Origin: Betaproteobacteria bacterium
GTDB lineage: Bacteria; Pseudomonadota; Gammaproteobacteria; Burkholderiales; WYBJ01
DNA length: 34,812 nucleotides
NCBI GenBank assembly: GCA_009377585.1
Contig: WHTS01000063.1
Location: forward strand, 1 to 34,812
Reading direction: 5' to 3'
The translations under genes were made by a program, and so were the position numbers. Below the pieces are notes generated by a model, which made no database searches, was not told where the DNA came from, and saw nothing but the letters and a program-made list of their open reading frames with translations. Positions 18,469 through 26,602 of this stretch are shown one piece after another (positions within the stretch are counted from its first letter, which is position 1; every line of letters begins with the position of its first letter).

Positions 18469-21246
18469 ATGCGTTTAGTGATGTCGCGCGCGGTATGGCT
18501 AGCGTTTTGTCTTGTGCTGACTTCCACCATCACAAGCGGTTGCACCAAGTCGCCTGCTCAGCTCATGGAGAGCGCGAAGCAACGTGAGGCCAAGGCCGAC
18601 CTCGCGGGGGCAATCGTGGACCTGAAGGCGGGCATCCAGCAGGAACCGAACAATGGAACGATGCGATTCGCCCTGGGCCGCCTGCATAACGCGGAGTTCG
18701 ACGGCGCTTCAGCGGAGAAGGAATTGCGCAAGGCGCATGAGCTTGGAACCATCGAAGGTGGACGAGTGATGGGCGAGCTTGCTCGCGCGCTGCGAGCGCA
18801 ATCGAAGTACAAGACACTTCTCTCGGACGTTCGCACTTCCTCGGCGTTCGAGGCACCGCAACTTGCAACGATTTTCTCGCTTCGTGGCATCGCCCATCTC
18901 GGATTGGGCGAGCGCGCAGACGCGCGCAAGGCGCTCGAAGAGGCGAGGCGGCTTTCCCCGGAGTCTCCCGAGGTTCAGTTGCTCGATGCACAACTGCATG
19001 TCGCCGACGCCAATATTGCCGGAGCTGAAGCCATTGTGGACGGCGTTCTGAACAATCACCCGAAGAACTTTGAGGCACTGGCGTACAAAGCCCGAATTCT
19101 TCGTGATCAGGGCAAACAAGCCGAAGCGTTGAAGTCCTACGACAGAATGCTTGCGATTCACCCCAAGCATCTTCAGGCCTTGATGAATCGATCGTCGATT
19201 CTCATTGCTCAAGGCAAGCTGGCGGACGCAAAGAAGGATCTGGACGTGCTGACCAAGACGTACAAAGGGCTGCCGCAGCCGACCATCCAGCGCGGGGTTT
19301 GGCAACTTGCAAGTGGTCACGCGCGCGAAGCGATCGAGTTGGCTCAATTGGCGCTGAAATTCGAGCCGGAGCCGATGCCGGCGGTGCTGCTTGCAGGGCT
19401 CGCGCATCTCGCCAACGGCTCTCCCCGGCAGGCCGAGGCATTCCTGGCGCGATATCTCTCGGTACTGCCGAACAACGCCACAGCACGCCGCGCCTTGGCG
19501 GATGCGTTGATCCGGCAGAACCAAGGGACAAAGGCACTGGAAATCTTGGGGCCACTGCTCGAAACGGGACGTCAGGATTCCACTGCCTATGCGCTCGCCG
19601 GCGAGGCGGTCGCGCAAGCCGGAAATCTGAAGCAGGCAACCCAGTGGTATGAAAAGGCTGCAGCCATTGCGCCCGGAGACATGAAACTCGCCGTGCGGAA
19701 GGCATTGTTGCGGATCGGTGCGGGTGAGCTCGACTTGGGCATGGTCGAACTTGCCGATGCCGTGAGGATGAGCAAATCGGCTACTCAGGCCGACGAGCTT
19801 CTCGTTTTAGGTTACCTCGAAAGAACGCGCCTGGACGAGGCCATGGCAGCCGTGGAATCCATGGAGGCGAGGGCACCGCAGAGCCCGCTCGCAGCGAATC
19901 TGCGCGGACTCGTCTCGATGGCAAAGGGAGACAGGTCTGGGGCAACGGCCGCCTTTGAAAAGGCGATGAAGTTGCAGCCGGCGTTCTATCCTGCGGCGAA
20001 GAATTTGGCTCAATTGGATTTGATAAACGGCAAGCCGGACTTGGCGCGCAAGCGCTTTGACGTCGTACTGTCGGCGGACGCAAACAATCTGCCGGCGCTT
20101 CTTGCCAAGGCCGAGGTAGAGCAGGCGGTTGGCGACATGAAGGAAAGTCTCAAGCTGTTGCGAAGGGCAGCGAAGGCGCACCCCCGCGTGCTCGAACCCA
20201 GAGTGAGGGCGGTCAATGTCTATTTGGCGCAGCGCGACGTTCAGGGCGCAATCGAGGTCGCGGAGGAAATGCTGTCTGCCAGCCCGGATGATCCAATCGC
20301 ACTGCGTCTTGCAGCGAACGTTCAACTGCGCGCCGGAAATGCCAACCGTGCTTTGCAGGCGCTGGGCCGCTTGACGCTGGTATCGCCGACGCCGGACTCG
20401 TTCCTCGCGCTTGCGCAGGCGCAAGTTGCTTCCGAACGCGCGAATGACGGAGAGTCAAGCCTCAGGAAGGCGCTACAGCTGCAGAAGGATTTCGTTCCCG
20501 CGCAGACTGCTCTCAGTTCATTGTTGATGCAACGTGGACGTTTCGAGGACGCGATCCAGTTTGCGCGGAGCATTCAGGCTGAACGGCCCAGCGCTGCGAT
20601 CGGCTTCGTCCTCGAGGGAGAAGTGTATGAGGTGCAGAAGCGCTGGGATGCCGCAGTCGCAGCCTATCGCGAAGCTGCGAAGCGTCAGGACATCAGCGCG
20701 ATTGCAGTCGCGCTGTACCGGGTACGCTCGAAGTCCGGCGATTCCAACAAAGCACTTGGCGAGCTCGAGTCGTGGCTCGCAAAGAATCCGCAGGACCGCG
20801 TCGTCCGTCACCTTGTTGCCTCGGCGTATCTTTCAGCAGGCGACGTGAAAGCGGCGGTAAAACACTTCGAGGCGCTGGTCAAGGCGAATGAACGAGACGC
20901 CGATGCATTCAATGGTCTGGCATGGGCATCGTTTCAACTCAAGGACCCGCAAGCAATCCAGTTCGCCGAGTCGGCTTTCAAGCTGGACCCCCGGTCACCA
21001 TTTGTGCAAGATACGCTCGGATGGCTTCTCACGCAGAAGGGCGAGACGAATCGCGGTCTGGAGTTGTTGCGAGCTGCGAGCAAGGCGTTGCCGCAGAACT
21101 CTGATGTTCGATACCACTTGGCAGTGGCGCTGGTTGGCACGGGGGACCGTACGGAAGCCCGGAAGGAACTGGAATCGGCGCTCGCCGCCAAAGGCGAGTT
21201 CTCGACTCGGCAGGAAGCTAAGGCGTTGCTTGCATCATTGAATTGA
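18469..21246 (+). CDS. PrsT-like TPR-repeat lipoprotein (copy 2)
   Basis: This second 925-residue TPR lipoprotein lies 38 bases after prsT copy 1. Its signal ends in the lipobox TSGC (lipidated Cys25). The first repeats (SAKQREAKADLAGAIVDLKA) line up with those of copy 1 (EAAKARAAKGELAAAVIELK), so the two are tandem paralogs, well diverged. ATG 18469 has taaggtg at 5-base spacing; ATG 18481 is an alternative. Conserved TPR features run to the end (NGLAWASFQLKDPQAIQFAE, DTLGWLLTQKG). It is the last gene of the sigma-54 type operon. An envelope scaffold or secretion role next to copy 1 is inferred. Confidence 0.9.
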   Translation: MRLVMSRAVWLAFCLVLTSTITSGCTKSPAQLMESAKQREAKADLAGAIVDLKAGIQQEPNNGTMRFALGRLHNAEFDGASAEKELRKAHELGTIEGGRVMGELARALRAQSKYKTLLSDVRTSSAFEAPQLATIFSLRGIAHLGLGERADARKALEEARRLSPESPEVQLLDAQLHVADANIAGAEAIVDGVLNNHPKNFEALAYKARILRDQGKQAEALKSYDRMLAIHPKHLQALMNRSSILIAQGKLADAKKDLDVLTKTYKGLPQPTIQRGVWQLASGHAREAIELAQLALKFEPEPMPAVLLAGLAHLANGSPRQAEAFLARYLSVLPNNATARRALADALIRQNQGTKALEILGPLLETGRQDSTAYALAGEAVAQAGNLKQATQWYEKAAAIAPGDMKLAVRKALLRIGAGELDLGMVELADAVRMSKSATQADELLVLGYLERTRLDEAMAAVESMEARAPQSPLAANLRGLVSMAKGDRSGATAAFEKAMKLQPAFYPAAKNLAQLDLINGKPDLARKRFDVVLSADANNLPALLAKAEVEQAVGDMKESLKLLRRAAKAHPRVLEPRVRAVNVYLAQRDVQGAIEVAEEMLSASPDDPIALRLAANVQLRAGNANRALQALGRLTLVSPTPDSFLALAQAQVASERANDGESSLRKALQLQKDFVPAQTALSSLLMQRGRFEDAIQFARSIQAERPSAAIGFVLEGEVYEVQKRWDAAVAAYREAAKRQDISAIAVALYRVRSKSGDSNKALGELESWLAKNPQDRVVRHLVASAYLSAGDVKAAVKHFEALVKANERDADAFNGLAWASFQLKDPQAIQFAESAFKLDPRSPFVQDTLGWLLTQKGETNRGLELLRAASKALPQNSDVRYHLAVALVGTGDRTEARKELESALAAKGEFSTRQEAKALLASLN

Positions 21247-21341
21247 CGTGCGCATATACCCATAGCGGGTGTTGTCCGCCGCCACAGACGCATCGTCGCG
21301 ATCCGAGGCCCGCGCGCGACTGCCACTGCTGCAACGTCTTC

Positions 21342-21482
21342 CTTCCACAGCGCATAGGCGATGAAGCAGATCAGGCTGTGCGCTTTGATCCGATCGACCT
21401 TGTGGTGCCAGATCGGCCGCATCGCCAAGTCGGATTTGTGCACGCGGAAGGCCGGGAATGCGATTCTTCGCGGGCGCATCTC
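21342..21482 (-). pseudogene. Transposase C-terminal fragment (IS1634/IS4-like), degenerate
   Basis: One minus-strand frame encodes a stretch with the pattern FRVHKSDLAMRPIWHH and then DRIKAHSLICFIAYALWK. This is very like the C-terminal helix region of IS1634/IS4-type DDE transposases, where RP(I/V)xH..(D/E)RI.AH...CF.A is conserved. The upstream catalytic domain is absent, and homology stops on both sides within about 50 residues. It is a remnant with no function. The stretch 21247-21549 otherwise holds no gene. The family name is from pattern memory and could be a neighbouring IS family. Confidence 0.55.
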
Positions 21483-21549
21483 TTGGGCGCCGGCATCATC
21501 TTCCCTTTGATCCAGCGCTGTTGAATAGCGGCGTGGCCTCCACGGTGCC

Positions 21550-21882
21550 ATGAACGACCTGCTCGACGAAATGCGGCAATGCAAGTCGGTGCGAGCGTGC
21601 ATCGACCTTGCGCTCACCGACGCCTATGGCGAGGATGAGGAGGCCGTTGCCTGGCTGACTTGCATCGAAACGATGTTCGGCCGATTCAAGCAAGTCGAAT
21701 TGCTGGACGAGGGCGTGAGGCTGGTCGGTTTCGATCTCAACCGCCACGCCGTGATCGCCGTGTGTCGCAAGGGAAATCGCAAGGTGCGCGCCACTCTGGA
21801 TTCCGTCGACTTCCCAAGCCTCACGCCGGCCGAGCGACTATGGCTGCAAGCCTGGGAGAAGTACTCGGCGGATATCCGTTGA
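21550..21882 (+). CDS. Conserved hypothetical protein, 110 aa
   Basis: This small acidic cytoplasmic-type protein has no signal peptide, membrane segment or known catalytic motif. It starts MNDLLDEMRQCKSVRACIDL and contains DEEAVAWLTCIETMFGRF and a C-terminal LTPAERLWLQAWEKYS. The even codon use and clean helix-strand pattern suggest a real gene, and I have an impression of similar unannotated proteins in betaproteobacteria, but I assign no function. No good ribosome-binding site precedes ATG 21550. It lies between two pieces of mobile-element debris, so it may be a passenger gene or may have been brought close by deletion. Confidence 0.6.
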   Translation: MNDLLDEMRQCKSVRACIDLALTDAYGEDEEAVAWLTCIETMFGRFKQVELLDEGVRLVGFDLNRHAVIAVCRKGNRKVRATLDSVDFPSLTPAERLWLQAWEKYSADIR

Positions 21883-21945
21883 TTGCGTTCGGACAGTGGT
21901 CGCAATATGCCATCCCCGGTCGATTACACATCTCGGCTCGATGTG

Positions 21946-21979
21946 ACCGGTCGTTTCGGCATCATCACCGATCGTTTCG
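21946..21979. repeat. Direct repeat resembling IS21-type terminal repeats
   Basis: accggtcgtttcg (21946-21958) and accgatcgtttcg (21967-21979) differ at one base and are 21 bp apart. Multiple ~20-bp repeats of this look are typical of IS21-family ends. No transposase gene is attached, so this would be a leftover end. Together with the hairpin at 22201 it is the only structure in the 370-bp stretch 21883-22252, which has no gene. Confidence 0.35.
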
Positions 21980-22200
21980 TAAACTGACGAGCGATTCTGG
22001 CGGCTCGCGACCGACGGGTTCGAGCTCAAGATCCAAAAGCGCGGCGCGCGCCGATTCAGGTGGCGTAAAGACCAAGCTCAAGATTCAAGGCCTGTGCTCT
22101 CGGCGATTCGTTTGTCCTGGGAGATACGGTGCCGAGACAAAGAGTGGCTTTGCGCATGCCCCTTCAGGGAAGGGTGTATGTGCGCAGTCGGCACAATTGC

Positions 22201-22229
22201 AACAAGGGCGGCACTAGGCCGCCCTTGTT
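22201..22229 (-). terminator. Terminator of the PEP-CTERM gene
   Basis: A perfect 12-bp stem (aacaagggcggc 22201-22212 with gccgcccttgtt 22218-22229) with a 5-base loop lies 24 bases past the stop codon of the PEP-CTERM gene. On the minus strand it ends in CCTTGTT, a weak T-rich tail, so efficiency is uncertain. Confidence 0.7.
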
Positions 22230-22252
22230 CGACTGCTTGGATCGTCTTCTAT

Positions 22253-23269
22253 CTAAACAGCGCGGCTCCGGCGAGAAACCAAGCCGAGTCCGAGCAATCC
22301 CAAGCCGAGCAGCGCGATGCTGCCGGGTTCGGGAATAATCGACGCATTCGATGTTGCATTGCTCGAGATCGAAAAGCTGTAGTCGCCTGACGCGAGGAAC
22401 AACTCGGACTCGAAGTAGCCGGACTGGTTCAGGATCTTGTCGTCAATTACGCCGTTGGTCGTGCGTCCATCCTGCATGCTGAACGGATCAGCGTACGTAA
22501 TGCAGTCGCCGGCCAGGGGAGTAGCCGAGACACAGGTTCCGCTCGTATCGCCCAGCGCTGTGCCGGGGACGAAGAGTCCGTTCGGGGTCCAGTTGTAGAT
22601 CGTCGTGCCGGTAGCGTCGTCCGTCACCGAAACGGAAAACGTGGTCTGTCCCAACGTCTTTGTGTCGGTCTGGCCCAAACCTGCGCGGATGAAGCGATCG
22701 AGATTAAAGTTCAGCTGAAGCAGAGCGCCAGGGCCGCCAACGGTGAGGTTGAAAGTTGCCTGGACATCCTGGTCCCCCGACGCATTGGTATCGCCGCTGC
22801 CTGCCAGCTGGGAGAGAGAATGGAGATAGACTTCAGCCGTTCCTTGAGTGGAGTCACCGAGCGACGAAGAATATCCACCGCCGCCAGACTGTAGCGCAGG
22901 GGGGTTTCCGGTCTGCGGAAGCAGCGGTCCCAAGGGGGCGAAGCCAGCGCCGACGAGGGTCTGCGCGGTGAAGCCGGTGCCAAGGGCGAAGGATCCGTTG
23001 CCAGTTGCTGTTCCCGGTACCCCGTTCAGGACCGCCTGAGTCGTTGCTGTTTCGAAACCACTGAACGTCAGAGTGCCCGGTGGAAGGGTCCCGATGGGAG
23101 CACCCGTGGTACCAAGGGCGCCGTCGCCAGTGACGATCTGGAAGTTAGTGAAATGCATAAACGCCTCGCCCAATGCTCCGGGCGAGGAAATTACCGCGGC
23201 CGAAGGGACGGCGTAGGCTAAAGCCAGCGCCGCTCCTACGGATCCGGCGATCTTCTTCATTTTCAACAT
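22253..23269 (-). CDS. PEP-CTERM sorting domain-containing protein
   Basis: This is an exported surface protein expected to be cut and perhaps anchored or released by an exosortase. The 338-residue precursor starts with a Sec signal (MLKMKKIAGSVGAALALAYA). A Gly/Thr/Ser-rich body with beta-type character follows, with two Cys (in TCVS and DCIT). The C-terminal tripartite sorting signal has PEP at 313-315, a hydrophobic helix (IALLGLGLLGLGLV) and an RRSR basic tail. AGGAG at 7-base spacing supports ATG 23269. It has its own -24/-12 promoter and a downstream hairpin, so it is a single-gene unit. The binding partner or ligand is unknown, and no catalytic motif is seen. Confidence 0.93.
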   Translation of the reverse strand: MLKMKKIAGSVGAALALAYAVPSAAVISSPGALGEAFMHFTNFQIVTGDGALGTTGAPIGTLPPGTLTFSGFETATTQAVLNGVPGTATGNGSFALGTGFTAQTLVGAGFAPLGPLLPQTGNPPALQSGGGGYSSSLGDSTQGTAEVYLHSLSQLAGSGDTNASGDQDVQATFNLTVGGPGALLQLNFNLDRFIRAGLGQTDTKTLGQTTFSVSVTDDATGTTIYNWTPNGLFVPGTALGDTSGTCVSATPLAGDCITYADPFSMQDGRTTNGVIDDKILNQSGYFESELFLASGDYSFSISSNATSNASIIPEPGSIALLGLGLLGLGLVSRRSRAV

Positions 23270-23340
23270 TTAAGCTCTCCTACGAGTGTTTTGCGATTCG
23301 CCCCAGGGGATCACGTATTGTCGGGACTCGCGGTCTATAA

Positions 23341-23356
23341 AGCAGGTAGCATGCCA
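23341..23356 (-). promoter_or_regulatory. Sigma-54 (RpoN) -24/-12 promoter of the PEP-CTERM gene
   Basis: The minus strand reads TGGCATGCTACCTGCT from 23356 to 23341. GG (23355-23354) and GC (23343-23342) are separated by exactly ten bases, and the TGGCA.G and TGCT blocks are near consensus. The start would be near 23331, giving a leader of about 60 nt. This is the better of the two RpoN-type promoters in the window and is an obvious candidate target of PrsR. Confidence 0.75.
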
Positions 23357-23385
23357 TATGCGGGATCGCAGAATTTGTTGTTTGG

Positions 23386-23397
23386 ATTCAAGTGAAT
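23386..23397. promoter_or_regulatory. Candidate PrsR upstream activator site (perfect dyad)
   Basis: attca-ag-tgaat is a perfect 5-bp inverted repeat centred about 36 bases upstream of the -24 element. It shares nine bases (aagtgaata) with a site at a similar distance from the other -24/-12 promoter (10629-10640). The rest of the gene-free stretch 23270-23620 is relatively AT-rich and shows no coding frame or other signal. Confidence 0.4.
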
Positions 23398-23620
23398 AGC
23401 CTGAGTCGCGATCTTCGAGAGAAGGGCACTGTAAGAAGTCCCAACATGTAACTGGGCTACCGCATTAAATACATGAAATCAAAGGCATGCGGATAGACGG
23501 CAGAGCTCAAGCGGGGTTAAGGGAGCCGAGCACGAAGCGCTCGGCGATTCCATGCCATCGCGGCTGTAAGATATTTCGACTGATCCTCCGCAGGCGTCGA
23601 CTGCGCATGGCAAGCGTGCG

Positions 23621-25423
23621 TCACTCGGCCCGAATGAACACTGGCTCCGCCTCTCGTCGGCGCTCGATGAGGTCGTAAAGCGCATCGATCTGCTCAGCAA
23701 ACTTGTCCTCGATCGCCTTACGTTTGATCTTGAGGTTCGGCGTGAGCTCGCCGGCTTCAATCGACAAGGGTCGGCGCAACACGATGTACCCGGCGGGCCG
23801 TTCGTGCTCCGCTAGCTCGCGAGCGAACACGGCCACGCTGTCAATCGCGGCCGCCTCCGATGGGGCCGGGTGATCTGCGCCAGACACGGGATTTCCGGTC
23901 CCCGTTGTTTTTGCAGAAGTAGGAGTGGAGAGCGTCAGCACTGCAGTCAGGCATTTCCTTCCCGATCCCAGGGCCATTGCTCGCTCTACGTACGGAGATA
24001 GTTCGAGCTTTGCCTCTATACCGGCAGGCGCAATCCTTCGGCCGGTAGACGTCTTGATGATCTCCGACTTGCGGCCGAGCAGCCGCAGGAACCGGTCGGA
24101 TTCGATCGAGGCGTAGTCGCCGGTCTTGTAATAACCTTCCGCATTGAACATGTCGGTGCGGCTATCCCGGTGATAGCCCGCGAAGACGCCGGCACCTTTC
24201 ACCAGCAATTCACCATCCTCGTCCAACATGAGCGAATTTTCGGGCAAGGGCGTTCCTACGGTGCCGTGACGAGACAGCCCGGGCCGATTGAGGGCCATTG
24301 GAACGATGTTCTCACTCAGCCCATAGGCTTCGTACAGCGGCAGGCCAATGGCGTCGAAAAATTCCAGCAGTCGCCTTGGTGTAGGGGCGGAACCCGTTAC
24401 CATGAACTGCACTTGGCCGCCCATCGCTTGACGCAATCGCCTCAGGACCAGCTTGTCCGCCGAGAAATGCGCCACGCGAAGCGCAGGCGAGACGGGCCTT
24501 TCTTCCCTGCAGGTGCGCGCGAATTTGTCGCCGATTGCGATGGCAGCGCGTAGGGCTTTGCCGAGCAAAGGCCCCTTCTTTTCTATCTCCTGCACGATCC
24601 CCGCGTGGAGCTTCTCGAAAAAACGAGGGACTCCAATGAACACGTCCGGTCGGGCATGCGGCAATGCCTTCAACACTGCGAGCGGGTTGCTTACCAGGAA
24701 AACGGTGCCACCGGTTGCAACGGCAGCGAGGTTCATTATCCGCTGGAAGAGGTTGGATAGTGGCAACCAGCAGACGAGGCGGGCGCCGACCGGCAGGGAA
24801 GGGTAAGCTTCGGTGATCGCACGCACGGCGAGCGTTACTTGGGCGTGACGATAGAGAATTCCCTTGGGTTGGCCGGTCGTGCCCGAGGTATAGATCAATG
24901 TGGCAGCTGCGTTCGGAGCCGCCGTGGCGGTCTCACTTGCGGTCTCGCCGGTCTTTCCCAACAACGCTCGGAATGGGACGACTTTGACAACGTCCGTCTC
25001 ATCCGGCGGGCCCTCCAACAGAACCACGAGCTTCATGCGGGCAAGAAAGGAAGCGGAGAGCTTCTTCAGCAGGTCCTTGTCTCCAGCCACCAGAATGCTG
25101 AGATCGGCATGCTCGGCGATCGTTTGGAGGCGCTCCGCAATGTCGTGAGGCTCTAAACCAACGACCACGCCGCCCGCGGAAAGGACCGCATGATGTACCA
25201 ACTCCCAGGCGAGGCTGGTGGGCGCAAGGATTCCGACGTGATCGCCTGCCTTCAGCCCGCGTGATCTCAGGGCGAATGCCAGAGTCTCTACCTGCCGCAG
25301 GAATTCATGCCACTGAATTTCCTGCCAGCCACCGTCGCTTTCATATGCGAAGGCAACCGCATTCGGCGATTCTTGTGCCCGTGCACGCAGCAGCGCGGGA
25401 ACCGTTTCCTCGCTAATCGCCAT
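23621..25423 (-). CDS. Long-chain acyl-CoA synthetase-like AMP-forming ligase
   Basis: This 600-residue member of the ANL adenylating superfamily should activate a carboxylic acid, probably a long-chain fatty acid, to an acyl-AMP and then a thioester. It has the phosphate-binding loop YTSGTTGQPKG (178-188), the A5-type motif YEAYGLSE, YYKTGD (ATP ribose-binding Asp) and the C-terminal lysine region LTPNLKIKRK. Layout follows bacterial FadD15/long-chain types rather than short-chain ligases. There is no signal peptide. It begins 3 bases after the reductase stop, so the two are co-translated. Its product could supply the neighbouring reductase or acyltransferase; substrate identity is unknown. 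Confidence 0.88.
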   Translation of the reverse strand: MAISEETVPALLRARAQESPNAVAFAYESDGGWQEIQWHEFLRQVETLAFALRSRGLKAGDHVGILAPTSLAWELVHHAVLSAGGVVVGLEPHDIAERLQTIAEHADLSILVAGDKDLLKKLSASFLARMKLVVLLEGPPDETDVVKVVPFRALLGKTGETASETATAAPNAAATLIYTSGTTGQPKGILYRHAQVTLAVRAITEAYPSLPVGARLVCWLPLSNLFQRIMNLAAVATGGTVFLVSNPLAVLKALPHARPDVFIGVPRFFEKLHAGIVQEIEKKGPLLGKALRAAIAIGDKFARTCREERPVSPALRVAHFSADKLVLRRLRQAMGGQVQFMVTGSAPTPRRLLEFFDAIGLPLYEAYGLSENIVPMALNRPGLSRHGTVGTPLPENSLMLDEDGELLVKGAGVFAGYHRDSRTDMFNAEGYYKTGDYASIESDRFLRLLGRKSEIIKTSTGRRIAPAGIEAKLELSPYVERAMALGSGRKCLTAVLTLSTPTSAKTTGTGNPVSGADHPAPSEAAAIDSVAVFARELAEHERPAGYIVLRRPLSIEAGELTPNLKIKRKAIEDKFAEQIDALYDLIERRREAEPVFIRAE

Positions 25424-25426
25424 GGC

Positions 25427-26602
25427 TCATGAATGTCCTCGGCCGAGGCTGCCCACTTCGTTCTCGACAGCGATGGAAGCGGAGGTGGAGCTCGCTTTCT
25501 TCTCGTGGTAGTAGTCGAGGACGCGGTCCAGATAGCTCTCCACTGCAGGCACGCGGATCTCCTCAGGCCCGAGCAGGGCTCGCGTATTCGCGTTATCGAA
25601 CGTTTGCAGCTCTTCGAGGTAAGCCAGAAACAGGTCGAGACTGGACAGTGCCCGCTTGACCTTGGCTGGTGCGATGAGCGCGAGCACCGGCGTCGCGATC
25701 CGGAAAACGGCGAGCGGCACGTAGCGAACTCGAGGCAATCGGCTTCCGGCGCGTTCGGCTCGGACGCGGACATGATCCACCAAGGTCGGTAATGGAACCG
25801 CGTTTTGAGATCCGGAACAAAGGTGCAGGATTCTCTGCCGCCCGGGATTATGCGATGACCAATGAATGGCTTTGGAGACGTAATCGGCGGGGATGGTGTC
25901 GAGCGTTGCATGCTGTAGGACCGGCATCAGGCCATACGTCCGCTGTCCCGACAGAAACTCGCACAAATGGTAGAAGACCTGGAAGTGAATGATCTTCCCG
26001 CTGCCCGATTCGCCTACCACCATGCTGGGCCGGTGGACCGTCACAGGAAGGTCAGCCCATCGGTCGAATACCAGATGCTCCGCTTCGGCTTTCGCCTGCT
26101 CGTAGGTGTTGTGAAAGGCGCGCACCTCGGGCATCGGACGCTCGGGGATGACCCCGGGCGTCCGTCCACCCACGCCGACCGTACTGACGATATCGACGGC
26201 GTGCAGCTTGCCCGCCCGATGGCAAGCGTCTGCCAGGTCGAGTGCCGATCGGGCAGGAACGACTGCGTGGGCGCGCGCCTCCTCCAGCGGAAGCGTCATC
26301 TTCACCGCACCGGCACAGTGAACGATATGCGTCGTGCTGCGGGACAAGCGCTCGTACTGTTCGTCCGCAATGCCGAATCGGGGCCGGGACGCATCGCCCA
26401 CGATCGCTTCGATCCGCTGCCAGCGGCCGTCACCTTTTTCCAGGCCCCAGAATTGGCCGAGCTCCTGCAGCCGCCCGGTCACATCGCGTCCACGCTTGGC
26501 ACGCAGCAGAAGGGCGAGCCTGGTATCCGGCTCGTCCAGATAAAGGGGAGCCAGGGCACTTCCTATGGCGCCGGTAGCGCCGGTCAGGAATACCGCTTTC
26601 AT
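25427..26602 (-). CDS. Thioester-reductase-like SDR family protein
   Basis: This 391-residue protein has an N-terminal Rossmann fold with TGATGAIG (7-14), VDIVSTVGVGG (Ser140/Thr141) and the catalytic pair Tyr167-x3-Lys171 (YEQAK). The best match in general design is the extended SDR group that includes thioester reductase domains and fatty acyl-CoA reductases (NAD_binding_4 type), which turn acyl thioesters into aldehydes or alcohols. An epimerase or other role is possible. The frame extends upstream to 26629, but ATG 26602 overlaps the stop of the amidotransferase gene (ATGA), which is the natural coupled start. The acyl-CoA synthetase follows immediately. Confidence 0.8.
   Translation of the reverse strand: MKAVFLTGATGAIGSALAPLYLDEPDTRLALLLRAKRGRDVTGRLQELGQFWGLEKGDGRWQRIEAIVGDASRPRFGIADEQYERLSRSTTHIVHCAGAVKMTLPLEEARAHAVVPARSALDLADACHRAGKLHAVDIVSTVGVGGRTPGVIPERPMPEVRAFHNTYEQAKAEAEHLVFDRWADLPVTVHRPSMVVGESGSGKIIHFQVFYHLCEFLSGQRTYGLMPVLQHATLDTIPADYVSKAIHWSSHNPGRQRILHLCSGSQNAVPLPTLVDHVRVRAERAGSRLPRVRYVPLAVFRIATPVLALIAPAKVKRALSSLDLFLAYLEELQTFDNANTRALLGPEEIRVPAVESYLDRVLDYYHEKKASSTSASIAVENEVGSLGRGHS

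Noticed and set aside
15626-21246. CRISPR-like or nucleotide-level tandem repeats in the prsT pair
   Set aside because: Repetition is at the protein (TPR) level only; I see no regular identical DNA units, and no cas genes lie in the window.
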